From NCBI RefSeq assembly GCF_002154695.1, contig NZ_MTAV01000006.1, positions 1 through 45,594 of the forward strand: 45,594 nt of DNA, given 5' to 3'. This document shows, piece after piece, positions 1 through 9,409 of the stretch. A program made the position numbers and the translations under genes. This stretch comes from Nostoc sp. T09 (GTDB lineage: Bacteria; Cyanobacteriota; Cyanobacteriia; Cyanobacteriales; Nostocaceae). The notes under the pieces were generated by a model that was not told the DNA's origin, did not search any database, and was given only the letters and a program-made list of their open reading frames with translations. How positions within the stretch are numbered: position 1 is the first letter of the stretch; each line of letters opens with the position of its first letter.

Positions 1-154
1 TTGGTTTGTGTAGCCGCGAATTCCATTCGCCAGATGTTTCTTCCAAAGTGGGATGCTCCCAGGGCGTGTCATCAATTAAAGTGCTGACTACGAACGCCGA
101 TTCAGTAAGAAACTTCTTGGATAAGTCGATAAATACCACAATACAATTAATGAA

Positions 155-190
155 GAAGAAAGAAGCAAAGTCTCCTTCTTTCTTTTTTTT
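155..190 (+). terminator. Rho-independent terminator of a gene left of the window
   Basis: The arms 155-165 (GAAGAAAGAAG) and 175-185 (CTTCTTTCTTT) pair over 11 bp, with one G-T wobble at the base, around a 9-nt loop. The second arm runs into a T tract that continues to about 190. It probably ends a plus-strand transcript whose gene lies at or before the window edge. Confidence 0.55.
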
Positions 191-346
191 GATACAGAGG
201 TTTTCCTCCAGATTCAATACGATTTTATCTGTATTTATCTGGAGTTGAATTTTATTCTTGGTATACACAATTCACCTGTTCAATATACAAAAATCATTTT
301 AAGTAAGCTTCTTTAAATATAGATGTACAATACAAATAAATGCCGA

Positions 347-447
347 TAGACCACTCAAGCGTTTACCCCAAAGGAATGTGAACGCATTGAATGCTGCATT
401 TTCTGTGCAAAGCCAACAGTTAGCAGTATTGGGTTTATAGTGGTCTA
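347..447. repeat. Inverted repeat, possible MITE-like or foldback element
   Basis: TAGACCACT (347-355) is perfectly inverted as AGTGGTCTA (439-447), enclosing about 83 bp without a gene. Similar AT-rich words (TTAAATATA) lie just outside both ends. This could be a small non-autonomous element or an extended hairpin; no target-site duplication was established. Confidence 0.3.
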
Positions 448-662
448 TTTAAATATATTGGGGATATTTCGATAAATCTGTCTCGATACCAGTCAAAAAC
501 TCAGGCTTTTCAATTTGAAATCTGCACAATCAACAGTAGTGCGGTTTATTAGCAGTAATTAACAGCATGGGATTTTTTGCTAGGCTAATAAATCAGCACA
601 AAGTCTTTAGTGCTAATTTGCCCAATAACTCTTTGTGATCGAAAATCTAGAGGTATCAAACA

Positions 663-1373
663 ATGGATATGAATACATTTACGAAAGAAAAAGATAAAGA
701 TAAACCCCTTAACGAGGTGACAGCTTGGCAAGGGCAACAGTTAATGAATCATAATAACGAATCAGAAGAAATTAAACAACAAGATTCTGCGGTATCAAGT
801 TTACTTTTTCAAGGTATTCACCGTGGCAGAGTGGCTATTTTTATTGATGGAATAAACTTATTTCATGCAGCTTTGCAAATTGGTTTAGAAATTGATTATC
901 TCAAATTACTTTGTTGTTTAACCGAAAATTCGCGGCTATTGCGTGCCTTTTTCTATACGGGAATTGATATCTCACGACCACCTGCTATTCGTCTACGTTC
1001 CCATGAAAAGCAACAAGGTTTTCTCTTCTGGATGCGTCGGAATGGCTATCGTGTAGTTACTAAAGAATTCCAACTTTCCGAGCATTATAAAAAACCTAAT
1101 TTGAATGTAGAAATTGCTGTAGATATGATCAATTTATCTCCTTATTATGATACGGCGGTCTTAGTAAGTGGAGATGGAGATTTAGCTTATGCAGTGAATG
1201 CTGTTAGCAGCACAGGAGTCCGGGTAGAAGTTATCAGTTTACGGACAATAACCAGCGATAGCTTGATTGATGTAGCTGACTATTTTATTGACTTAGATAG
1301 CATTAAACAATACATCCAAAAGGATTCTAAGTTTGGCTACAATTATCGCACTCTATCAAATTCTGGTGTTTAA
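663..1373 (+). CDS. NYN-domain (LabA/DUF88-like) protein
   Basis: This 236-residue protein carries a PIN-like NYN domain of the LabA/DUF88 family. Visible acidic signature residues are D62 and N65 in VAIFIDGINLF, D154 in the IAVDMI segment, and D171 and D173 in LVSGDGDL. These form the usual metal-binding cluster of NYN ribonuclease-like domains. The first 53 residues are polar and low in complexity. The family includes LabA, which modulates circadian output in Synechococcus elongatus; most others are presumed RNA-acting enzymes, and nothing here decides which role applies. A second in-frame ATG lies two codons downstream. The gene stands alone, about 210 bp before a two-component pair on the same strand. 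Confidence 0.85.
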   Translation: MDMNTFTKEKDKDKPLNEVTAWQGQQLMNHNNESEEIKQQDSAVSSLLFQGIHRGRVAIFIDGINLFHAALQIGLEIDYLKLLCCLTENSRLLRAFFYTGIDISRPPAIRLRSHEKQQGFLFWMRRNGYRVVTKEFQLSEHYKKPNLNVEIAVDMINLSPYYDTAVLVSGDGDLAYAVNAVSSTGVRVEVISLRTITSDSLIDVADYFIDLDSIKQYIQKDSKFGYNYRTLSNSGV

Positions 1374-1583
1374 ACTTCAATGCTATATTCATGAGATAGA
1401 GTACATAAATATCTTGAGAGTTAGTTATTACTAATTGCTCATTGGGTTGGTGTATACTCTGCAAGTAAAGTATTACAACTTACAAATAACTGTTAGTAGG
1501 CTACTGGCATACTATTAGCAAGTTTCTGGAGTAAAATTACAAGCCAGGAAATAACTCTGCGTATTCTGCTCCCCTTAATTGAC

Positions 1584-2294
1584 ATGGATATTTTAATTGT
1601 TGAGGATGAACCAGAAATTGCTCAATTAATCCAACTTTCTTTAGAAAAAGAAGGATTTATTTGCCGGATTAGCCGTGATGGTATAAATGCCTTGCGGATG
1701 TTTCAAGAGCTACCACCAGATTTAATCATTTTAGACTTAATGATCCCTGGTTTGGATGGGCTAGAGGTTTGTGCCAGAATTCGCCAGAAACCAGGTGCAA
1801 AAGACCCTTATATTTTGATGCTCACAGCTAAAGGTGAGGAAATCGATCGCGTGATTGGCTTATCCACTGGTGCTGATGATTACATGGTCAAGCCCTTCAG
1901 CCCTAGAGAATTAGTTGCGAGAGTGCGGGCCTTGTTACGGCGTAGTCTCCGCCAAGGTGGACAACATCAAGTTAATCGCAGCCAACACTTTATTGTAGAT
2001 ATAGACCAGCGCACTGCCAGTCGCCAGTTAGATTCTCAGCCACCAGAAATGTTGGACTTAACGACTTTAGAATTTAACTTGCTAAGTACCTTTGTGAGCA
2101 ATCCTGGTCGAGTTTGGAACCGCACCCAACTAATTGACAAACTTTGGGGTGATAACTTTTTTGGTGATGAGCGCGTAGTTGATACTCACATAGCTAGGTT
2201 GCGTAAAAAAATTGAGCCTGATCCTGCTAATCCTACTTTTATTAAAACTGTGGTGGGAGTAGGCTATAAATTTGATGACTCAACTATGGCGTAA
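1584..2294 (+). CDS. OmpR/PhoB-family response regulator
   Basis: This is a 236-residue two-domain response regulator. The N-terminal receiver has the acidic pair in IVEDEP, phospho-acceptor D51 in LIILDLMIPG, T81 and K103 (MVKPFSP). The C-terminal winged-helix DNA-binding domain covers roughly residues 130-232 and includes the helix ending RVVDTHIARLRKKIE. It should bind DNA as a dimer when phosphorylated and act as a transcription factor. Its stop lies 5 bp before the start of the histidine kinase that follows, so the two form an operon and the kinase is its likely phosphodonor. The target genes cannot be read from the sequence. Confidence 0.93.
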   Translation: MDILIVEDEPEIAQLIQLSLEKEGFICRISRDGINALRMFQELPPDLIILDLMIPGLDGLEVCARIRQKPGAKDPYILMLTAKGEEIDRVIGLSTGADDYMVKPFSPRELVARVRALLRRSLRQGGQHQVNRSQHFIVDIDQRTASRQLDSQPPEMLDLTTLEFNLLSTFVSNPGRVWNRTQLIDKLWGDNFFGDERVVDTHIARLRKKIEPDPANPTFIKTVVGVGYKFDDSTMA

Positions 2295-2299
2295 AGATT

Positions 2300-3412
2300 A
2301 TGAAAAAAGGCTGGCGTTGGACAAAGTCCTTGCCTTTAGCATCGCGCCTATTATTCTCCCACTTGGTGGTGATGATAGTAGGGGTCTTTAGCCTGGTAAT
2401 CATTAGTAAAATCTCTTCTCCCCGTTTCTTTGTGCTCCACTTAGAACGGCTAGAAAATGAAGGGTTGGATTTGATTGATATCCGCACTGAACTAGTACAA
2501 GGATTTGAGACCGCTTGGCAAAGAAGCACTCTCTGGTCGGTGATAGTTGGAACTACTGCTGCTGGCGGATTGAGTTACTGGGTATCGAAACGGATTATGC
2601 AGGGATTGACCGAGATGGAACAAATTACCCGACAGTTTGCGGCGGGTCATTTTGAAGCACGGCTCCCCATGTCTGATATTCCAGAAATTAACCAACTAGG
2701 TGCTAGTTTTAACCGCATGGCAGCCAGTATAGAAGGGGTGGAAGCGCGGCGACGGGAACTGATTGGAGACATGACCCATGAGTTACGAACACCTCTAACA
2801 GTTGTACGCGGTTACTTAGAGCAACTGGCTGATGGGGAAATTGAACCATCTCCTGATGTTTATCGACGGCTAGCAAAAGAAACTAAGCGCTTAGAGCGGT
2901 TAGTCAATGATTTGCAAGAACTATCTAAGGCAGAGGCTGGTTATTTAGCAATTAATATACAGCGCGTAAATTTACGCCCTTTGTTAGAGTCATTAGTAGA
3001 AAAATTTACAGACCAGTTATTAGAAGATGGCCCGGTTTTGCGTTTGGAATGTCCATCTTCATTGCCTTTTGTCTTGGCAGATTTGGATCGCACAGAACAG
3101 GTATTAGTGAATCTCCTTGGTAATGCCGTGCGTTACACTACCAAAGGCTCAATTACCATTCGTGTTTGGGCTGACTCATTCCAACTCTGGATTGTTGTTG
3201 TGGATACAGGTATTGGTATCGCTCCAGAAGAACTACCTCACGTATTTGAACGTTTTTGGCGTGCTGACTCATCCCGCGATCGCCATTCGGGGGGAACAGG
3301 TATTGGTTTAACTATTTCTAAGCGCTTAGTTGAACTACAAAGCGGTCAGATTCAAGTTGAAAGCCAGAAAGGATCGGGTAGTAAATTTCAATTTTCTTTG
3401 CCTTTGGCTTAA
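2300..3412 (+). CDS. Membrane-bound sensor histidine kinase (HAMP-HisKA-HATPase)
   Basis: This 370-residue sensor kinase has a first membrane helix at about 14-37, a short external loop of about 40 residues, and a second helix at about 78-95. HAMP, HisKA (H160 in MTHELRTPL) and an HATPase domain with N and G boxes (DTGIGIAP, GGTGIGL) follow. The small external loop leaves little room for a folded ligand-binding domain, so the signal may be sensed in the membrane or through a partner. It starts 5 bp after the response regulator stop, so this is a cognate pair. Architecture resembles BaeS-type kinases, but I do not assign an orthologue. Confidence 0.92.
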   Translation: MKKGWRWTKSLPLASRLLFSHLVVMIVGVFSLVIISKISSPRFFVLHLERLENEGLDLIDIRTELVQGFETAWQRSTLWSVIVGTTAAGGLSYWVSKRIMQGLTEMEQITRQFAAGHFEARLPMSDIPEINQLGASFNRMAASIEGVEARRRELIGDMTHELRTPLTVVRGYLEQLADGEIEPSPDVYRRLAKETKRLERLVNDLQELSKAEAGYLAINIQRVNLRPLLESLVEKFTDQLLEDGPVLRLECPSSLPFVLADLDRTEQVLVNLLGNAVRYTTKGSITIRVWADSFQLWIVVVDTGIGIAPEELPHVFERFWRADSSRDRHSGGTGIGLTISKRLVELQSGQIQVESQKGSGSKFQFSLPLA

Positions 3413-3596
3413 TCGTTTGATCGCGTAACTGACCAATTTCGGATAAATTTTTGGCAAATTCGATTATCTATGCAGACAAGCAAGCTCTAACGCTGAATTT
3501 AAAGATTATTTGTTGCTGCTTAATTTTACCGTTACGCCCCCAAAGTTTCTGGGAAAACTAGTCTTAATTAATAAATTAGTATATTCCTAGACTTTT

Positions 3597-3944
3597 ATGA
3601 CAATTCCTCTGTTTTCCAGAGATGCTAGGCGAACGGATAGCTACGCTGAAGCAACTGTTCAGATTTCCGACTATCAAATCACTAAAGAAGTTGATTGGGC
3701 AGTTTGCAATTCTCACCAATTCCTTTTTGTCATCACACAGTCTACAGAAGCTTTTAATAGCGATCGCATGTCCCTAAAAAATGCACAGATCGATCAAAAG
3801 ATAAGACAGCAACAAGTGCAAACAAAGATAATGTTCGCCTTAGAAAACTTAGTGGTAGGGGTAGCGGATGCAACTAATAACTCGATTAGTTTGAATCCGG
3901 TTATGCAACCTGCTCTAGATGAGGTGTTTCATGTCCGCAGTTAA
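3597..3944 (+). CDS. Hypothetical protein, first gene of a phosphorelay cluster
   Basis: This encodes 115 residues that I do not recognise. There are no membrane segments, cysteines or obvious motifs. The predicted protein is polar, with a central charged helix rich in Q and K at about residues 58-80. Its stop lies 13 bp past the likely start of the GAF-histidine kinase gene (3931), so translational coupling is plausible. It may be a small partner of the downstream kinases; this is inference from position only. No clear Shine-Dalgarno precedes the ATG. Confidence 0.5.
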   Translation: MTIPLFSRDARRTDSYAEATVQISDYQITKEVDWAVCNSHQFLFVITQSTEAFNSDRMSLKNAQIDQKIRQQQVQTKIMFALENLVVGVADATNNSISLNPVMQPALDEVFHVRS

Positions 3945-5949
3945 CCTCAGAAGGATTCTCAATAAAAAAGAATTGCCGTCTCTACTGCAAAATTTAGTCT
4001 CTCATCTCAACATCGCAATTAGTGTTGAACTGGTAGATGGTACGAAGCTGATCAGTATGGGACAGCAAACCTCAGGAAACCGCTATCCCATCGAGGTATC
4101 AGGAGAAATCATCGGTTGGGCTATTGGGGAAGAACAGGCAACTCTAGTAGCAGACTTGCTCTCATTTTTAGCAAAACAGGAAGCTGAAAAGAAAGAACTC
4201 GCTAAAGAACTACTGGAGAGATACCAGGAAATTGATTTGTTTGAGGATATTTCGACTCAACTGACAACAAGCTTGGATACACGACATATTGCCCAACTCG
4301 TGCTTCAGGAAATGAGTCAATTGATGGAATCGTCTGCGGGAATGATTCTACTCCTCAGTTCAGATGGAACTGCATTTGAAATCATTGGCGAATTTGGTCA
4401 GTTTTTTGACCAAAATCAGCCGGAACCAGGCAAGGGTATTATTGGCGACATTGTACAATCTGGCCGGGCAGAACTGGTCAATGATGTGCAAGCCGATCCG
4501 CGATTAAGAGGGCAGAAAAACATTAATGCTCTAATTTGTGTACCGTTAAGAGCAAAGGAGCGAGTACTGGGAGCGATCGCCATTGGAACGCCCAAAACTG
4601 ATGCCTACAAGGCCGAACACCTCAAACTTGTAAGTATCTTTGCCTCGCAAACTGCGATCGCCATTGAAAAAGCTTTACTTTACGAGCAAAGCACTGATGC
4701 AACCGCCCAAGCAAAAGCCCAGACAGAAAAGCTTCAGCAAGCTCTGCATGATTTACAACTGGCACAAACCCAGTTAATTCAAAGTGAGAAAATGTCGAGT
4801 TTAGGGCAACTCATTGCCGGAGTTGCTCACGAAATCAACAACCCAGTGAATTTCATTTGCGGCAATTTAAAGTATGTTGCCGATTACTCCCAAGACTTGT
4901 TGCACCTGCTGCAAGAATATCAGAAATTTCTATCTGTGACTCCGCCAGATCTGGAATCAGAGCTAGACAGTATCGATTTGGAATTTATCATGGAGGATCT
5001 CCCCAAGCTGCTGGATTCGATGAAAGTAGGCAGCGATCGCATTGTGGAAATTGTCCAATCCCTGAAAAACTTCTCTCGCCATGATGAATCTCGAATGAAA
5101 GCAGTCAACATCCACGATGGCATCGATGGTACGTTGATGATTCTTCGCCATCGCCTGAAAGCAGCTATTCGCCGCCCGGAGATTGAAATCGTTAAAGACT
5201 ATGCAGAACTTCCCCTAATTGAATGCTACCCGGGACAGTTGAATCAGGTGTTTATGAACATCTTGGTAAATGCTATTGATGCTTTAGAAGAGTCATCAGT
5301 TATTGGTGATTCGTCATTGGCAAACGAATCACCAATGACACTTCCGATGATTACCATTCGCACCGAAGTCCTCGACAACCAGCAGATTGTGATTCGGATT
5401 GCCGACAATGGTCCAGGGATGAAGGAGGAAGTAATCCGACGCATTTATGACCCTTTTTTCACCACAAAAGAAATTGGCAAAGGAACCGGGTTAGGCATGG
5501 CAATTAGCCACCAAATTGTTGTGGAAAAACACCAAGGAGTTCTTAAGTGTCGTTCTCAACTAGGTAAAGGCACAGAATTCTGGATTCAGATTCCGGTGAA
5601 TTGTTCAATGGTGGAAGCTGTTGAAGAGCAGAGTAGTACGATTTCTGCCCCTGCGTTCCCCAAAGGGGTTGTCGAAGACATCGCTCCGCCAATTTCCACA
5701 ACTGAGTCATCTCCCACTCCCGATGCAGACGGCTTCATTCCCTCAACAACTCCCATGCTCAAACCGACGGAGTTGCTACTGCGCCATACTCAACTGCTGC
5801 GACGACTTTCGCAGCAGAATCCAGAGGTTAGCACTGCATCACCCGCTCAAATTTACTACATGTTCCAACGCCACCCAATTTCTTTAAAACTTTACGCCAC
5901 CTTATTGTCCTGGTTCTGTTGCCCTCACCCTAGCCAACTACACCACTAA
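3931..5949 (+). CDS. Soluble GAF-domain sensor histidine kinase
   Basis: The ATG at 3931 is preferred because GAGGTG lies 4 nt upstream; an in-frame ATG at 3919 is the alternative. The 672-residue protein has an unassigned N-terminal region (1-100), a GAF domain at about 111-251, a coiled coil at about 255-290, and HisKA with H300 in GVAHEINNP. An HATPase domain follows (NGPGM and GKGTGLGMA boxes). No membrane helix is seen, so it should be cytosolic. After the HATPase ends (about residue 560) comes an unusual tail of about 100 residues rich in P, S and T, which includes a CCCCAAAGGGG palindrome at 5658-5668. It lies in a run with the hybrid kinase and lone receiver, and they probably share one relay. 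Confidence 0.88.
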   Translation: MSAVNLRRILNKKELPSLLQNLVSHLNIAISVELVDGTKLISMGQQTSGNRYPIEVSGEIIGWAIGEEQATLVADLLSFLAKQEAEKKELAKELLERYQEIDLFEDISTQLTTSLDTRHIAQLVLQEMSQLMESSAGMILLLSSDGTAFEIIGEFGQFFDQNQPEPGKGIIGDIVQSGRAELVNDVQADPRLRGQKNINALICVPLRAKERVLGAIAIGTPKTDAYKAEHLKLVSIFASQTAIAIEKALLYEQSTDATAQAKAQTEKLQQALHDLQLAQTQLIQSEKMSSLGQLIAGVAHEINNPVNFICGNLKYVADYSQDLLHLLQEYQKFLSVTPPDLESELDSIDLEFIMEDLPKLLDSMKVGSDRIVEIVQSLKNFSRHDESRMKAVNIHDGIDGTLMILRHRLKAAIRRPEIEIVKDYAELPLIECYPGQLNQVFMNILVNAIDALEESSVIGDSSLANESPMTLPMITIRTEVLDNQQIVIRIADNGPGMKEEVIRRIYDPFFTTKEIGKGTGLGMAISHQIVVEKHQGVLKCRSQLGKGTEFWIQIPVNCSMVEAVEEQSSTISAPAFPKGVVEDIAPPISTTESSPTPDADGFIPSTTPMLKPTELLLRHTQLLRRLSQQNPEVSTASPAQIYYMFQRHPISLKLYATLLSWFCCPHPSQLHH

Positions 5950-5959
5950 GGAAATCATC

Positions 5960-8900
5960 ATGTCTAGCCAAGAGGAATACAATCGTCAGCTATTGGAAAA
6001 ATGCCCCGTTGGTCTGGTACTTTGCCGGATAGATGGAACGCTGATTGACATCAACCCCGCCTATGCTGCGATTTTGGGGCGTACTGTCCCGGAATCCCTA
6101 AATCTTAGTTACTGGCAGATGACTTCTGAAAATTATACAGTCAAGCAAGCCATACTCGAGAACCTAGAACGGACTGGTCGCTACGGGCCTTATGAGCAAG
6201 AATACATTCACAAAGACGGGCATTTAGTTCCAGTTAGGGTCTCCGGACAGATAATTGAGCAGGATGGGCAAAAACTGATCTGGTCAAGTGTCGAGGACAT
6301 CAGCGACCTCAGACGTGCTCAACTAGAGCACCAACACTCCGAAAAAATTTTAAAACAGAGCGAAGCAAGATACCGCTCTCTGATCAAAACTAACACGCAA
6401 ATTATCTGGGTTAGCACACCAGAAGGAATTTGCTTTGAACTTAAAGACTGGATAGCCTACACAGGGCAAACTTTAGCTGAAGCTGAGAACGGAGGCTGGA
6501 TTGAGGCCGTTCATCCCGATGATCGTGGCTATACCGGAGAAGCTTGGAGTATTGCTGTAGCAAACCTGAGCCAATATCAAATCGAATACCGAATTCGTGG
6601 CAAGGATGGCAACTATCGCTACTTTTGGGTATGGGGTGCCCCTGTCATCGAAGAAGATGGCAGCGTTCGGGAGTGGATTGGCACCTGTACTGATATTCAA
6701 GATCGCAAGCTAGCAGAAGCTGAGAATCAGCGACTTAAAGAACGATATCGCTCTTTAGTGACTGCCACATCACAAATTGTCTGGGGGGCTACTCCCGAAG
6801 GATTGGGGATCAGCAGTGAAATGCTCACCTGGATCGCCTACACAGGTCAGACTGAAGAGGAAGTTGCTGGTTGGGGCTGGATCGATCCGATTCACCCTGA
6901 CGATCGTCCCCATTCCTTTGAAGCCTGGAGTACGGCTGTAGCTAATCGAAGTATCTATGAAACCGAATATCGGCTACGTGGCAAAGATGGCACCTACCGC
7001 TACTTCTCGGTTTGTGGTGCCCCCGTTTTGGAAGAAGATGGCAGCATCCGCGAGTGGATTGGCACCTGTACTGATATTCACGAACGGCTAGCCGCGCTAC
7101 GCGAACGCAAGTTGGCAGAAGCCGAAAATCAACGTTTATTAGATATGTTGAATCATTGCAGCGATGCCATCATTGTGCGTGACATGAGCGACAAAATTTT
7201 GTACTGGAATCAAGGTGCTGAAAGGCTCTACAGTTGGATGCGTGAAGAAGTTAAAGACCAATACATTTACAAATTTATCAAAAAAACCTTTCCCAAACCG
7301 AAGGAATTAATCGTAGCTGAGTTATTAGAACAAGGAAATTGGGAAGGAGAAGTACAACACCTCACCCATGATGGCATACAGATTACTGTACAGAGCCGCT
7401 GGACATTGCAACGAGACATCGATGGTCAGCCCAGCGCCATACTGGAAATCAATACTGATATTACTGCCCGTAAACAAGCAGAAATCGCTCTACGCCAACT
7501 AAATCAAGAACTGGAAGCCAGAGTTGCAGAACGAACTGCTGCTCTGCAAAATACTCTGGCAGAAGCGCAGGGTTTAAATGCTATTTTGGATAACTTAGCG
7601 GATGGTCTATTGGTGACAGATATCACCGGACAAATCACTCACTTCAATCCTGCCTTTATAGCTATGCATGGATTGACAGCCACCGCCATCAACGGGCATT
7701 ACCGAGAACTGCCGATATCCGGTTTAGCCAATCTGATTGAACAAACCCAGTCTCATCCCCAAGAGGTGTTCGCTGCCGAAATTGCACTGGCAAAGGAACG
7801 TATTGGTCAGGCAGTAGCGACCGCTATCTTCAAGAAAGCGGTAGAGAACGAACCCGCCGCTTGCTTCGGTTCGGCGTTATTAATTCGGGATATAACGGCG
7901 GAAAAGGAAGTTGACAAGATGAAGACCGATTTCATTTCCACAGTTTCCCACGAACTGCGAACACCGCTAACTTCTGTCCTCGGTTTTGCCTCCATTATTA
8001 AAGAAAAGCTAGAAACTGATGTGTTTCCCATAATTTCTACCGAAGACCGCAAGCTTCAGAAAACGATCAAGCGGGTGGGTGATAATCTCACCATTATTGT
8101 GTCAGAAGCAGAACGGCTGACATCTTTGATTAACGATGTTTTAGACATCGCCAAGATGGAAGCAGGTAAGGTGGAATGGCAGATGCAACCCCTCGATCCC
8201 ACCGAGTTACTGGATTGGGCAACCACTTCCACATCGGCGTTGTTTGAAACTAATGGCTTGCAGTTGGTCAGCGAGATTGAACCTGGACTGCCGCAAATAG
8301 TAGGCGATCGCAACCGTCTGTTGCAAGTCTTGATCAACTTGATTTCTAATGCCGTTAAGTTTACCAAATCTGGTTCTGTTACCTGTCGCATCAAACAAAG
8401 GAATGATGGTGTTTGCATCAGTGTCATCGACACAGGTATAGGCATTGCACCTGAAGACCAGCCCAAAGTGTTCGAGAAATTCCGTCAAGTTGGCGATACT
8501 CTTACCGACAAACCCAAAGGCACAGGCTTAGGATTGCCCATCTGCAAACAAATTGTCGATCATCATGGCGGTAGAATCTGGGTGGAGAGTGAACCAGGCA
8601 AAGGCAGCACATTCTCGTTCCTCATTCCCACCTACACCAGTGATCGCAAAGCCAGTACCAATCTGAATCTGGATGCGTTAGTCAAACAACTCAAAGAACA
8701 CGTCATCACCACAAACACTGTACTGAACGAAAACCGTAAAACTATTCTGGTAGTTGATGATGATGTCAATATTCGGGAACTGCTCCGTCAACAACTGGAA
8801 AACGAAGGCTATAACGTTCGGGAAGCAAAAGACGGTATGGATGCAATTCATCAAATCAAAACAAACCGTCCAGATTTAATTCTCCTGGATGTGATGATGC

Positions 8901-9346
8901 CCCAAATCAACGGCTTCGACGTAGCAGCAGTCCTTAAAAACGATCCTCATACCGCAGATATTCCGATCATTATTCTGTCAATTATTGAAAATAAGGAACG
9001 GGGCTATCACATTGGTATCGATCGCTATCTCACCAAGCCCATCAACACAGAGCAACTCCGCAATGAAATTGGCTCACTGCTTTCTCAGGGTACTTCTAGT
9101 AAAAAGGTATTGGTTGTAGATAAAAATGCATCAACATTAAAAACCATATCGGATGTACTGCAAACTCAAGGATATAGCGTAATTGAAGCCTCCAATCCCC
9201 AGGAATGCATTAATAAAGCCCTCTCAGCCAAACCTGACATGATCATCATCGATTCTATCTTTTCTCAAGAAGCCGACTTGGTGAAAACTCTCAGGTTTGA
9301 GAAGGAGTTGGAGAATGTATTCTTTATTATGCTGTCCGATCGCTAA
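5960..9346 (+). CDS. Five-PAS hybrid histidine kinase with one full and one truncated receiver
   Basis: The start has AAGGA upstream and lies 10 bp after the preceding kinase. Of 1128 residues, PAS domains fall at about 5-120, 135-250, 262-388, 395-508 and 535-650. They are followed by HisKA (H664 in VSHELRTPL), HATPase (N798 region, DTGIGIAP, GTGLGLP) and a receiver at about 927-1042 with phospho-acceptor D977. A second receiver-like segment starts at about 1049 (D1098) but stops at 1128, before the conserved K-P switch region, so it is truncated. PAS2 and PAS3 are close tandem duplicates even at the DNA level. No membrane helix is seen. A separate receiver gene follows 63 bp downstream. Confidence 0.93.
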   Translation: MSSQEEYNRQLLEKCPVGLVLCRIDGTLIDINPAYAAILGRTVPESLNLSYWQMTSENYTVKQAILENLERTGRYGPYEQEYIHKDGHLVPVRVSGQIIEQDGQKLIWSSVEDISDLRRAQLEHQHSEKILKQSEARYRSLIKTNTQIIWVSTPEGICFELKDWIAYTGQTLAEAENGGWIEAVHPDDRGYTGEAWSIAVANLSQYQIEYRIRGKDGNYRYFWVWGAPVIEEDGSVREWIGTCTDIQDRKLAEAENQRLKERYRSLVTATSQIVWGATPEGLGISSEMLTWIAYTGQTEEEVAGWGWIDPIHPDDRPHSFEAWSTAVANRSIYETEYRLRGKDGTYRYFSVCGAPVLEEDGSIREWIGTCTDIHERLAALRERKLAEAENQRLLDMLNHCSDAIIVRDMSDKILYWNQGAERLYSWMREEVKDQYIYKFIKKTFPKPKELIVAELLEQGNWEGEVQHLTHDGIQITVQSRWTLQRDIDGQPSAILEINTDITARKQAEIALRQLNQELEARVAERTAALQNTLAEAQGLNAILDNLADGLLVTDITGQITHFNPAFIAMHGLTATAINGHYRELPISGLANLIEQTQSHPQEVFAAEIALAKERIGQAVATAIFKKAVENEPAACFGSALLIRDITAEKEVDKMKTDFISTVSHELRTPLTSVLGFASIIKEKLETDVFPIISTEDRKLQKTIKRVGDNLTIIVSEAERLTSLINDVLDIAKMEAGKVEWQMQPLDPTELLDWATTSTSALFETNGLQLVSEIEPGLPQIVGDRNRLLQVLINLISNAVKFTKSGSVTCRIKQRNDGVCISVIDTGIGIAPEDQPKVFEKFRQVGDTLTDKPKGTGLGLPICKQIVDHHGGRIWVESEPGKGSTFSFLIPTYTSDRKASTNLNLDALVKQLKEHVITTNTVLNENRKTILVVDDDVNIRELLRQQLENEGYNVREAKDGMDAIHQIKTNRPDLILLDVMMPQINGFDVAAVLKNDPHTADIPIIILSIIENKERGYHIGIDRYLTKPINTEQLRNEIGSLLSQGTSSKKVLVVDKNASTLKTISDVLQTQGYSVIEASNPQECINKALSAKPDMIIIDSIFSQEADLVKTLRFEKELENVFFIMLSDR
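7085..7105 (+). repeat. Small dispersed repeat inserted in frame in the hybrid kinase
   Basis: Comparing the PAS2 and PAS3 linkers, the PAS3 copy has 21 extra nucleotides containing the perfect palindrome CGGCTAGCCG and the word CGCTACGCGAA. They add seven residues (within HERLAALRERK) without breaking the frame. The word CCGCTACGCGAA recurs in intergenic DNA at about 10869. Such short GC-rich repeats are common in Nostoc-type genomes. Confidence 0.55.
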
Positions 9347-9382
9347 TCTTTTGGGTACTAGAACAGAATTATTCTCATCCCT

Positions 9383-9405
9383 AATCCAAAATCCAAAATC
9401 CAAAA
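9383..9405 (+). repeat. Heptameric tandem repeat (AATCCAA)3, STRR type
   Basis: Three exact copies of AATCCAA and a partial fourth end four bases before the ATG of the receiver gene at 9410. Heptameric short tandemly repeated repetitive sequences are characteristic of heterocystous cyanobacteria. The array fills the place where a Shine-Dalgarno would lie. Confidence 0.8.
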
Positions 9406-9409
9406 TTGT

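Larger units (their letters stand above)
1..662. other. Intergenic region, no supported gene
   Basis: No convincing coding sequence was found. An 80-codon open frame at 6-248 resembles nothing known to me and runs straight through a good terminator at 155-190, so it is unlikely to be a gene. The stretch also holds an inverted repeat at 347-447 and the AT-rich upstream region of the NYN-domain gene. Confidence 0.5.

Noticed and set aside
6-248. 80-codon plus-strand open frame
   Set aside because: It crosses a clear rho-independent terminator at 155-190, has no Shine-Dalgarno and shows no recognisable motif.
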